Positions 24,417 through 32,718 of a stretch of DNA of 64,000 nt are shown here, piece after piece. The stretch is taken from positions 62,001 through 126,000 of the forward strand of contig NZ_JAMQOT010000004.1 in NCBI RefSeq assembly GCF_029502005.1, read 5' to 3'. Made by a program: the position numbers and the translations under genes. This DNA is from Natrinema salsiterrestre. GTDB lineage: Archaea > Halobacteriota > Halobacteria > Halobacteriales > Natrialbaceae. How positions within the stretch are numbered: position 1 is the first letter of the stretch; each line of letters starts with the position of its first letter. The notes beneath the pieces are model-generated. The model saw only the letters and a program-made list of their open reading frames with translations. It ran no database searches and was not told where the DNA came from.

Positions 24417-24901
24417 TATGACCAGCTCCTGATTGAGATATCGGACCCGTCGTAGACGATTTCGATCGTCCCGCCGCGTGCCGAGCTCCCGTAATCGATG
24501 TCTTCCTCGGTCTCGATCGGGACGTGGACGACCACGTTGGTGTTCGATGCCGTCAGTATCAGACAATCAGTGGATCCATCGAGCAACGGGGCCTCACAGT
24601 CTTCGCCCAGCTCAACGGTGTATCGGGAGTTCGCGACCGTTCGCGGGTGGTCGGTCGTGATCGTCACGTTGTCAGTGCTCGTCGCCGCGATCTGATCGAC
24701 GTTGCCGATCTCGTCTGCCATCCGTTCGCCGATCGTCTCGAGCGATGCCTCGGTACTGCGCTCTGTTTCCGTCTCGAGCATGGTTCCGGCACTCGTCAGC
24801 AGGCCGGCGATGAGGATCGTGGTGATCCCGATCGTCAGGACGTGCGTGACCGTGATCGAAACGCCACGGTCTCGTGCTGTGTGTCGTTCGATCATGGTCA
24901 T
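24416..24901 (-). CDS. Pilin-like secreted protein 4
   Basis: 161 residues beginning MTMIERHTARDRGVSITVTHVLTIG: basic leader, RG|V boundary and hydrophobic H-domain to about residue 35, then an extracellular domain (TETERSTEASLETIGERMADEIG...) with beta strands and one short Cys pair (GEDCEAPLLDGSTDCL). Overlaps its upstream neighbour by four bases (ATGA). It belongs to a five-gene set of such single-helix proteins that follows the pilus ATPase and platform genes. Probably a minor pilin; substrate and order of assembly are unknown. Confidence 0.75.
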   Translation of the reverse strand: MTMIERHTARDRGVSITVTHVLTIGITTILIAGLLTSAGTMLETETERSTEASLETIGERMADEIGNVDQIAATSTDNVTITTDHPRTVANSRYTVELGEDCEAPLLDGSTDCLILTASNTNVVVHVPIETEEDIDYGSSARGGTIEIVYDGSDISIRSWS

Positions 24902-25350
24902 TCGGTCGGGCAGTCCTCCGGCTCGATGGTCTTCTCCTGTTCGTAACTGAGACTGTTCGAATCGTACGTAATTATTACAGTTACAGAGTCTATGTCGGAA
25001 GCGGAAATGATGTTCGTAGTATCGAGGCTTACATTCACGGCTGTCGGTGTCGATTTCGCCGTCGTATTCTGATAGGCCTGGCTGAACTCCGTCACGTTCT
25101 CCTCTATAGGTGCAGAGGTCAAGCTACCGGTTAGGTCATCCTCGACTCCCGTAAGCATACAGCTAACACCCTGTTCGACCTCGTACTCGACTACGTCAGC
25201 GTTGCTCGCACTCTGTGTCGTTCCGCCGGAAGACAGGGTCTCCGTGTAGAGGGCGCCGTTGAAGACGACGACGATACCCAGAATGATGAACGCGAGTGTG
25301 ATCGCGCCGATGAGGATCAGTTGCGCGCGATCGCGCGTGTGGCTCACCAT
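24898..25350 (-). CDS. Pilin-like secreted protein 3
   Basis: 150 residues. The start MVSHTRDRAQLILIGAITLAFI gives RA|Q followed by a long hydrophobic helix, the classical pilin pattern, and the outside domain is Thr/Asn-rich (NTTAKSTPTAVNVSLDTTN). Start at 25350 overlaps the stop of the preceding gene by seven bases; the longer frame upstream is Arg-rich and is the antisense of real text. One Cys pair (SCMLTGV and EDCPTE) could form a disulfide. Part of the pilin-like quintet. Confidence 0.75.
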   Translation of the reverse strand: MVSHTRDRAQLILIGAITLAFIILGIVVVFNGALYTETLSSGGTTQSASNADVVEYEVEQGVSCMLTGVEDDLTGSLTSAPIEENVTEFSQAYQNTTAKSTPTAVNVSLDTTNIISASDIDSVTVIITYDSNSLSYEQEKTIEPEDCPTE

Positions 25351-25964
25351 AGTATCACCCGCACTTCCACGACGTTGTAGATGGCCGTCTCGTCGCCTGG
25401 ATTCCATTGTGGGATCGATTCGTCGCCATCAGCCGCTGCTTCTTCAAGCGTGCGGTCATCACCATCCGCCGTAATGTTCTGGTCATTGTATAGCGTAACC
25501 GTATAACTCGCCGTCAGGGCACTGGCCGGTGGATTTCCTTGATAGACCAGCGTCTGATTGCTGCTATTGGTATGAAGTTCGACGTTGTAGCTCCACCCGG
25601 TCTCGCTGAATCGATCCTTCAGGAGATGGCCGAGGGCGGATTCGTTCGCAAATCGGTCTACGGAGTAGGTCCGATTGGATTCATCTGGTGCCGGAGGCTG
25701 GTCGGTATTGTTGAAACCGCCGGATCCGTTCCAGTACCGGGTCGTATTCGAGAGGTTCCCGTCCTGATTCGAAACGACCATCATATCCCGTGCCTCCTGC
25801 TGGACCTGCTCTTGGACCGTTCGATCGGCCAATCCGCCCGTCGTCGGCGTGATCACGACCGACTGTAGCGCGAAGAGGACCGCCAGCAGGACGACCATGG
25901 CACCGATGAACCCCTCGAGAGTGTAGGCCTGCCCGCGTTCGGTGGTAGTAGTTGAATCGGACAT
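25344..25964 (-). CDS. Pilin-like secreted protein 2
   Basis: 206 residues. N-terminus SDSTTTTERGQAYTLEGFIG contains a strong class III motif: RG|QAYTLE with an acidic residue at +6, then a hydrophobic helix of about 20 residues. The body is rich in Asn and carries many N-x-S/T glycosylation sequons (for example NLSNTT and NESALG), as in archaeal pilins. It begins four bases after the previous gene ends. Likely a pilin or minor pilin; I recall a haloarchaeal uncharacterised family for this position but give no number. Confidence 0.77.
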   Translation of the reverse strand: MSDSTTTTERGQAYTLEGFIGAMVVLLAVLFALQSVVITPTTGGLADRTVQEQVQQEARDMMVVSNQDGNLSNTTRYWNGSGGFNNTDQPPAPDESNRTYSVDRFANESALGHLLKDRFSETGWSYNVELHTNSSNQTLVYQGNPPASALTASYTVTLYNDQNITADGDDRTLEEAAADGDESIPQWNPGDETAIYNVVEVRVILW

Positions 25965-25968
25965 GCTA

Positions 25969-26505
25969 TCACCAGACCCTCACGACGAGCCGACAGGCGG
26001 GATCACATTTATTACTGGCTGGATCGAGCGTAACGATGCGTGCGGAACTCGCTGCAGACTGGTCATCGTATACCTCCCCACCGGAAAGTTGGGATGTATC
26101 AACGGGATTTCCGTCGAACGTCTCGACACTTACGTTCACCCGATCGAAGACAACGTTGTCGCTGTCGCTCGCCCGAAGGCCGAGTTCGGCCGTTAGGTTC
26201 TCTTTCGCATATCGACTGCCGAACCCACCTCTGGCGATCTCATTTGGCGTCTCCGTCGAGACGTCGTGGACGATCAGATCCGCGATCCGGTCCGCTTGTG
26301 CCGTCTCCGCACCGCCGACGGAGGAGTCGTAGGGCGTTATGACCGACGGGAGAAACGAAAACACGAACGCGATCGCCAGCAGGAAGACGCCGATACCGAC
26401 GGCGAAGTCCTGCGTGGTTTGTCCCCGATCGGCCAGCGAAATCGAAATCGTCCGCGGTCGCCTGGCGTCATCTCGGTTCGGATCCTGTGTCCGTTTCCCG
26501 ATCAT
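25969..26505 (-). CDS. Pilin-like secreted protein 1
   Basis: 178 residues. After a long basic leader (MIGKRTQDPNRDDARRPRT...) comes ADRG|QTTQDFAVGIGVFLLAIAF, a clear match to the Q-x-T/S-x-D/E class III signal. The extracellular part has VSVETFDGNPV, a pair of Cys (KCDPAC) near the end, and few predicted helices. ATG at 26505 sits one base after the platform gene's stop. It is the first of the five pilin-like genes and therefore a candidate for the main pilin or the initiator. Confidence 0.77.
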   Translation of the reverse strand: MIGKRTQDPNRDDARRPRTISISLADRGQTTQDFAVGIGVFLLAIAFVFSFLPSVITPYDSSVGGAETAQADRIADLIVHDVSTETPNEIARGGFGSRYAKENLTAELGLRASDSDNVVFDRVNVSVETFDGNPVDTSQLSGGEVYDDQSAASSARIVTLDPASNKCDPACRLVVRVW

Positions 26506-26506
26506 A

Positions 26507-28570
26507 TTAGGCCACCAGCGTCCAGCCGATGAGTGCAACCGCGGACAGTCCGATCGCATATTTCAATCCACTGAGCAGGTCCGCGTCCCGGATGTACCCG
26601 CAGATGAACCCGGAAATAATCGCCTGCAATGTCACTGCGTGGAAGAACAACACCGACAGCATGTCGACGTTGATGTTCTCGCTGAAATTTGCTCCCTGGG
26701 CGGCGCCCCCTCCGCCACCGCCGCCACCGCCACCGCTATCGGCGGTTTCGAGACCGGCCATCGTATCGATAAACTGCGTCTTGAGGATCGCGATCACCGC
26801 GAGCACCGTCATGAACGTCATGATGATGATCACGATCTGCATCCGGGTTCGGGATTTCCGCTCGCGTTCGATGTCGTCGTGGTTCTCGCTCGCACGCGCA
26901 GCCGTCCGAAGGACGTCGGATATCTGGTTCGACGCTTCCTGGGCTTCGGTGACCAGTCGCGTGATCCGAGCGAGCCGCGGGATGTGATACTTGTTGTTGA
27001 ACTCGATGAGTGCCTCCTTCAGGCTCGTCCCGTAGTTGACCTTCGTGTGCATCATCTCGAACTCACGGGCCAACTTGCCACTCGTCGTATCGGAGACCGC
27101 CTTGAGCGACTCGAGCAGCGTCAGCCCGGTGTCGTTGGAACTCGAGAGCTTCCGGAGGTCCTCCGAGAGCTGGTTGACGACGGAGTTTCGATGGCGAACG
27201 TTCCATTCTCGGAAGATTGCGAGTGGAAGTCCCATGATGTATAGCGGCAAGTATAGATAAATGAACGTTCCCCAGATAGGGTTCCGGAGGAGCTCGTCCC
27301 ATGACATCGGCGTCATTCCGTTTACCATCGCGGTCACGACGAGAACGAGCGTCAGGGGAACGGTCAGTGCGAGAGTAACCAGCGGGTTATCCCGGAAGAA
27401 GAGGTGCGGCTTGCGCAAGACCTCGAGCGTTTCGTAGGTCCCCTCGCGGTTCTTGATCCGGTCGAAGACGCTGTGGGTCCCGGTGAACTGCTCGACGAGA
27501 CCGAGACTCAGCAGTCCGTCGTTCTGGCCGGTTTCGGTTCGCTGCTCGGTGTTCCCCATCGAGAGGTAGCCGTCGCCGGGCTCGTCGTGTTTGACCGTCG
27601 AGACGAGGACGATAAAGCCGATCCCGATCATCGGAATCAGTCCGTAGACGGTCATGTAGAGCATATTGTTCGAGACCCCTGCGTTCGGGATCATCTGCAT
27701 GATGACCATGATGATGATCAACAGGAGCGGGAACAGCGACAGCGTCATGTACATCTCCCCGAACAACTCGAGCGTTTCGAGGGTGAGTTCCTGTTCCTGT
27801 TTCGCGGTTCGCATGTGCTTTTCTTTCTTGTCCTCGAGGAAGCTCTCCATGTCGCCACCGCTGTTGACGATCGAGAGCATGTCGGTCAGGAACTGCGAGA
27901 GATCGTCGCTGGGGGTTTCGAGTGCCTGTTTCCGGATTGCGGTCCGGTAATCGATGTCGAAGTATTCGGTCTCTTTGACGATGCTCTGGAACTCGTTTGC
28001 GACCTCGCCGTAGGTGTCGTCGGCCTGCGCCATCGCCTCGATGATCTCGAGTTGGTTCAGCCCCCCGACCGACAGGGCGTACATGAACGAGACCGCGTCG
28101 GTCAGCAGCATATTGATTTCGCGCTTGCGGGCTGAGGCGCGCGAATAGGGGATCGCGACCATCGAGCCGAACCCGATCCCGAACCCGATCGAACCGAGTA
28201 CCAGTCCGGTAAAGAGGACGACGGCCGGGACGCGAAGGAGCTCGATGATATCGAGGAGGAGCCCGGTACCGACCGGGATACCGATAATGGGCTCGTTCGA
28301 AAGGAGACCGATGGCGAAGACCGCATAGCCGAGCATCAGCCCGATCATCCAGAGACTGAACCCGCTGATAAAGCCGATTCCCAGCGCTCGAGAGAGGTAG
28401 AGTTCGACCGTATCGGTCATCCGCGCCTGTGCGAGTTTCGTCTCGACATCGGCGACGAATTCGCTGTCCTCACCGAACAACCGGTCGTACATCGGATAGA
28501 ACCGATCGCCGAGGGCGTCGGAGCTGGCCGACATTCCCGACCCGCCACTGTCGTCGGTCTGGAGGCTCAT
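26507..28570 (-). CDS. pilC: Archaeal pilus platform protein, PilC/TadC (type II secretion F) family
   Basis: 687 residues, with two T2SF-like domains: one near residues 120-330 and a second near 420-600, each with a conserved helix-loop pair in a cytoplasmic region. Hydrophobic segments at both ends and the middle form the membrane platform on which the ATPase acts. A run of ten Gly (encoded by a GCC/ACC repeat at 26706-26736) follows TADS in a loop near the C-terminus. It overlaps the ATPase gene by four bases and precedes pilin-like 1 by one base. This is not the archaellum protein ArlJ by context, since arlCDE and arlH are absent. Confidence 0.85.
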   Translation of the reverse strand: MSLQTDDSGGSGMSASSDALGDRFYPMYDRLFGEDSEFVADVETKLAQARMTDTVELYLSRALGIGFISGFSLWMIGLMLGYAVFAIGLLSNEPIIGIPVGTGLLLDIIELLRVPAVVLFTGLVLGSIGFGIGFGSMVAIPYSRASARKREINMLLTDAVSFMYALSVGGLNQLEIIEAMAQADDTYGEVANEFQSIVKETEYFDIDYRTAIRKQALETPSDDLSQFLTDMLSIVNSGGDMESFLEDKKEKHMRTAKQEQELTLETLELFGEMYMTLSLFPLLLIIIMVIMQMIPNAGVSNNMLYMTVYGLIPMIGIGFIVLVSTVKHDEPGDGYLSMGNTEQRTETGQNDGLLSLGLVEQFTGTHSVFDRIKNREGTYETLEVLRKPHLFFRDNPLVTLALTVPLTLVLVVTAMVNGMTPMSWDELLRNPIWGTFIYLYLPLYIMGLPLAIFREWNVRHRNSVVNQLSEDLRKLSSSNDTGLTLLESLKAVSDTTSGKLAREFEMMHTKVNYGTSLKEALIEFNNKYHIPRLARITRLVTEAQEASNQISDVLRTAARASENHDDIERERKSRTRMQIVIIIMTFMTVLAVIAILKTQFIDTMAGLETADSGGGGGGGGGGAAQGANFSENINVDMLSVLFFHAVTLQAIISGFICGYIRDADLLSGLKYAIGLSAVALIGWTLVA

Positions 28571-31500
28571 GAGTCGGTCTCCTCGTCACGTCCGTCGTCG
28601 TCGAAGATACTGCCGTCGTTCTCCGACGATTCCGCCGACTCGTCGTCTCTGAAGATCGATTCCTCGTCCGACTCGCTCCCGTCGAACAGCGAGCCCTCGT
28701 CGTCGGCCGCGTCCGATTCGTCGTCATCGGAGAAGATCGAGTCGGATTCGTCGCCGAAGATCGAGTCATCGCCGTCCCCCGCCGATGCCGAGTCGTCGCG
28801 GGCGTCGTCCCCGTCTTCGGCGTCCGAGCCGTCCGGCGGGTCACCAGTGCCATCGTCGATATCGATCGTCGGCGGTTCGCGGTCGGTACCAGTAGTGGCC
28901 TCGTCGTCGGCACTGTCTCCTGTGTCGCCTGTCGCCGGCGAGTCACCGGCGCGTTCGTCCGGCTCTCCGCTCGCCGCTTCGCTGTCGATGTCGATCGTCG
29001 GCGGTTCGCGCTCGTCGGCCGATGCGTCACTCGAGGACGCACCATCGTCCGCCGGTGACCCCGAGGCGGATTCTCCCCCGTTCTCGAGTTGCTCGCCGAG
29101 GCTGTCCGTCGGCTCGTCGTCCGTAGCGTTCGGATCGAAGATCGAATCGAGATCGTCTTCCGGGAACATCGAGTCGAACCCGGCGGTATCGGTGTCCGTG
29201 CCGGTGGTGGCCCCCGCGTCATCGGTCGCGGTTGCCTGCCCCGCGTTGGCATCGTCGATCTTCTCGATCGTCTCTCCCATATCGTTGAACAGCCCACCGA
29301 GGTCACCGTCGTCGGCGTCGTCGGAGGGAAGTACCGTCGATTCGTTCGTCGGTCCACCTGACTCAGTAGCGCCAGCGTCGACCGTTCCACCCGCCGTGGC
29401 GCGGTCGACGGTATCGTCGCTCGGACCGGCCGGTACATCGGCGTCGAGCTCCGCCGTCGATTCCGTGGTCTCGGTTGCAGCGCCGTCCTGCGGACCGCTG
29501 CTCGAGTCGGATGCGGCACCCGCGCTGCCGGCCTCGAGTTCGCCGGCGACCGCGTCACTGTCGCCCGCTTCGACGGCTCCCGCGGTGTCACTTCCGCTGC
29601 TATCGACGTCGAACCCGGTGTCTTCGCTGAGCCACGCCGGCTCACCGCCGGCGTCGGCCGAAGCGCCTTCGCCGGCGAACGCCGTCGAGCTGTCGCCGAG
29701 TTCCCAGTCGCTCTCGTCGACGGTGTCGTCGACATCGCCGCCGAACTCGAACTCGTCGCTATCGGCCCGGTCGACGTCGATCGTGGTCTCTTCCTCGACG
29801 TCACCGAGCGCGCTCGCGAGCCCGCTCGGAACCTCGCCGCGGTACTGCTCGAACATCGACTCTTCGGCTCGTTCGAGGATGTCCATCGAGAGATTGTACG
29901 TCTCGCTGGTCGACTCCGGACGGGGAACGAGCTCCTCTTTCTCCGGATCGACGTCGATCAGGACGCTTTCCATCTCTCGGAGGTCCTCGAGACTGTCCTC
30001 GAGTTGCCCGTTCGCGATGAGCGTGAGGATGGTATCGGGGTCGTTGATGAAGGCCTGCACCGTCGCGGCGACCTGCGCGTACGTGTTCAGCCCGTTCTTG
30101 ATGAGGTACGCGAGGATGACCTCGCGTTTGAACAGTTCCTCCTCGAGTTTCTCTTTGCTCCACCCGCGGTCGAACTGGATCTCCTCGAGGGTGTTCGAGT
30201 CCCCCATCTTGAGGTACTCGTCGGTCTCCGCCTGCCACTGGTAGACGTCCTGGACGTTGATCTCGTCGTGTTCGGCCTCGTAGTGGTTGATCTCCGTCAG
30301 CGACTTGTTCCGGCGGACCTTCTGTCCCTGCACCCGGGTCTGGGTCTGGATCGAGACCAGGTCCAGCGCCGTGAACATCGTCTTCGAGACGTTGATCGGG
30401 TCCGTCGTGAACCGCTTGAGCACTTCGTCGACGGAGTCGGCGTGGAACGTGGTGTAGGTGGTGTGCCCGGTCGACATGACCTGGAACAGCGTCCGGCCCT
30501 CCTCGCCACGGATCTCGCCCATCACGATGTAGTCTGGGCGCTGGCGCAGTGCGGCTTCCAGCAGGTCGAACTCGTCGACGTCGCCCTGCTCGTCGTCGGA
30601 GAACGAGGGTCGGGTGACGCTGGCGATCCAGTTGCGCTGTGGGAGTTCGACCTCGCGGGTGTCCTCGATGGAGACGATCTTCGCGCTCGAGGGGATAAAC
30701 AGCGAGACGGCGTTCAGCGAGGTCGTCTTCCCGGACGCGGTACCGCCGGCGAAGATCAGGCTCTTGTGATTCTCGATGGCGAGCCAGAGGAACGCCATCT
30801 CGTCCAGCGAGAAGGTGTTCCAGTTGATGAGGTCGACCGGGGTGAACGGAACGTCCTTGAACTGACGGATGGTGTAGTTGGTCCCGTGGTCGGACACTTC
30901 CTTGCCGAGCGTTAGTTGCGCACGCGAGCCGTCCGGAAGCGTGGCGTCGACCTGTGGCAGTCGCTTGCTGATCCCTTTCCCCGAGCGCTGGGCGAGTTTG
31001 ACGACGAAGTCGTCGAGCTCGTCCTCGCCGTGGTAGATGTTCGTGATGATCTGTTCGTACTCGGAGTGATAGACGAACACCGGCGAGTTGTACCCGTCGA
31101 CGGAGATGTCCTCGACGTTGATGTCGTGTTTGATCCCGTCGATGCGCTCGTAGCCGATGAAATCGCGCTTGAGCAGGTACAGTAACTTTTCGACCTGATA
31201 CTCGTTCAACGTGTCCGGATCGTCCGCGAGGACGGCCGGTTCGGGTCGGACTTCGATCCCCTCCAGTTGGCTCGGGCCGACGTCTTCGACCTCGACGTCC
31301 TCCGGATCGTCGAGGAGGCCGCGAACCGTCTCGAGCATGCTCTTCGATGCCTTCCCGGAGGTCGCCTCGAAGAGGTCGTACCGCTTCAACAGGCGACGGG
31401 TCTCGTCTTCGATGACGTCTCGGCGGCCGTCTTCGGTCGCTTTCTCTTTGATCCCGTCCTCGGAGTACTTGATCGCCTTCCGGAGCTTGCCCGAGAGGAA

Positions 31501-32382
31501 CTCCTGGAGTTCCAGTTCGATCTCGTTCCGGTAGGGCTCGACCATGTAGTACTTCTTCTCGTTTTCCTTCTCCGAGTGGAAGATCACGACGCAGGCGTAG
31601 GGTTTGTTCACCCAGTAGCGCTCGACTTCGCGGAAGTGGGTCTTCTTTTCGAAGGGGACGGCCTTCTCGAGGTCGTAGCGGTTGACGACGGTCGTGTTGC
31701 CCGCGGCCGTGGAGAAGAATTCGTCTTCGTCGAGGTCTTCCTGGACGTTGACGGTCCGTTCGTCGACCGTGTCGTCGAGTTCCAGTGCGGTATCGTTGGC
31801 GGCTGCGAGCCGCTGTTCTAACGTGTCCGGATCGAACCCGAGGGCGTCCTCCTCGTCGTGAGGAACGATCTCGCCGTTACTGTCGCGGGGTCGACTCCCG
31901 TCGTCTTCGTAGTAGTACTCCCACTTGTAGTGCTCCCAGGACCAGATATCCTTGACGACCGGTGTCGTTTCCGGATCGACGTGGTCGAGGAAGAGCGCTT
32001 CGAGCGTTGCTGCGTGGTCGCCGGCCGATGGCAGCACGCGGTCCGTGAGATCGTCGGGGTGGTGACCGAGATACGATTCCGGATCGAACTCGACCCGGTT
32101 CCAGTCGTCCCCGCTGGGGACGGTCGACTCGGCGTCCGAGCTCGTGCTCAGTCCGAGTTGGCCGCTTGATTCGGTCTGTCCCGCATCCGGGTAGAGGGCG
32201 GACACGTCGTCGCCGTACCCGTACTCGTTCATGAACTCTTCCCAGGTGTACTCGCCGACGCTGACTCCCGAATTCGATGTCGGGTCAGCGGCAGAAGACC
32301 GCTCGTCCTCCGACGCAGAGTCGGATGGGTCCCCCTCAGAAAAGTCCCCGGCATCCGATTGGTCGGCCTCGTCAATAGCCAT
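28567..32382 (-). CDS. pilB: Pilus assembly ATPase (PilB/TadA type) with long acidic tail
   Basis: 1271 residues, about twice the usual size. N-terminal acidic leader and a YTWEEFMNEYG motif, a middle domain to about 520, then the secretion ATPase core with Walker A GGTASGKTTS (about residue 546), Asp box, Walker B IVMGEIRGEE (about 617) and His box STGHTTYTTFHADS. The core ends near residue 850. The last 420 residues are Asp/Glu/Ser/Gly-rich and end with repeats of SIF plus acidic residues (SIFGDE, SIFSDD, SLFDGS, SIFRDD, SIFDDD). Start ATG at 32382 (MAIDEADQ) is chosen because the only upstream in-frame codon is TTG. It drives pilus subunit assembly. Confidence 0.88.
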   Translation of the reverse strand: MAIDEADQSDAGDFSEGDPSDSASEDERSSAADPTSNSGVSVGEYTWEEFMNEYGYGDDVSALYPDAGQTESSGQLGLSTSSDAESTVPSGDDWNRVEFDPESYLGHHPDDLTDRVLPSAGDHAATLEALFLDHVDPETTPVVKDIWSWEHYKWEYYYEDDGSRPRDSNGEIVPHDEEDALGFDPDTLEQRLAAANDTALELDDTVDERTVNVQEDLDEDEFFSTAAGNTTVVNRYDLEKAVPFEKKTHFREVERYWVNKPYACVVIFHSEKENEKKYYMVEPYRNEIELELQEFLSGKLRKAIKYSEDGIKEKATEDGRRDVIEDETRRLLKRYDLFEATSGKASKSMLETVRGLLDDPEDVEVEDVGPSQLEGIEVRPEPAVLADDPDTLNEYQVEKLLYLLKRDFIGYERIDGIKHDINVEDISVDGYNSPVFVYHSEYEQIITNIYHGEDELDDFVVKLAQRSGKGISKRLPQVDATLPDGSRAQLTLGKEVSDHGTNYTIRQFKDVPFTPVDLINWNTFSLDEMAFLWLAIENHKSLIFAGGTASGKTTSLNAVSLFIPSSAKIVSIEDTREVELPQRNWIASVTRPSFSDDEQGDVDEFDLLEAALRQRPDYIVMGEIRGEEGRTLFQVMSTGHTTYTTFHADSVDEVLKRFTTDPINVSKTMFTALDLVSIQTQTRVQGQKVRRNKSLTEINHYEAEHDEINVQDVYQWQAETDEYLKMGDSNTLEEIQFDRGWSKEKLEEELFKREVILAYLIKNGLNTYAQVAATVQAFINDPDTILTLIANGQLEDSLEDLREMESVLIDVDPEKEELVPRPESTSETYNLSMDILERAEESMFEQYRGEVPSGLASALGDVEEETTIDVDRADSDEFEFGGDVDDTVDESDWELGDSSTAFAGEGASADAGGEPAWLSEDTGFDVDSSGSDTAGAVEAGDSDAVAGELEAGSAGAASDSSSGPQDGAATETTESTAELDADVPAGPSDDTVDRATAGGTVDAGATESGGPTNESTVLPSDDADDGDLGGLFNDMGETIEKIDDANAGQATATDDAGATTGTDTDTAGFDSMFPEDDLDSIFDPNATDDEPTDSLGEQLENGGESASGSPADDGASSSDASADEREPPTIDIDSEAASGEPDERAGDSPATGDTGDSADDEATTGTDREPPTIDIDDGTGDPPDGSDAEDGDDARDDSASAGDGDDSIFGDESDSIFSDDDESDAADDEGSLFDGSESDEESIFRDDESAESSENDGSIFDDDGRDEETDS

Positions 32383-32718
32383 TGCGCTCAACTAACCTTC
32401 ACCCCTCAAAAAACTCATCCGCCGATTACCAGGTTTGATAATCTTGAATACGCCGAATTTCGAGGGTCTCTCGTGTTACATGCCGGAAGTAATACATTAG
32501 GTGGGAAGTATTATCAATACAATATTGTGTCCGAAGATCGATAAAGTGTTCTATATTATGTGAAGTAATTATTATGTATATTGAGTCTATCAAATATAAT
32601 TAGAAAATTGGAAAGTCGAAGACGGCGGTAGGAAATTCGACTGAAATTCGAGTAACTCAGACCAGGAAATGTGGGAATTTATACATCATGTTTATATATA
32701 GTCCTTACCCACGGTCTG
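32383..32718. other. AT-rich spacer between divergent pilus and ABC-transporter operons
   Basis: No convincing gene. The bulk (about 32420-32720) is markedly richer in A+T than any other stretch here, with runs such as AAGTAATACATTAG and TGTATATTGAGTC. It contains the ABC operon TATA box at 32691-32700 and, on the minus strand, a possible promoter for the pilus operon (GATTATCAAACC near 32425-32445). Confidence 0.6.
32691..32700 (+). promoter_or_regulatory. TATA box for the ABC-transporter operon
   Basis: TTTATATATA is centred about 24 bases before the ATG at 32719, predicting a leaderless message from that codon. Confidence 0.65.

Noticed and set aside
23667-32382. Archaellum operon
   Set aside because: The ATPase/platform pair could suggest it, but ArlH, ArlF, ArlG, ArlCDE and a typical archaellin are absent, and five different pilin-like genes are present.
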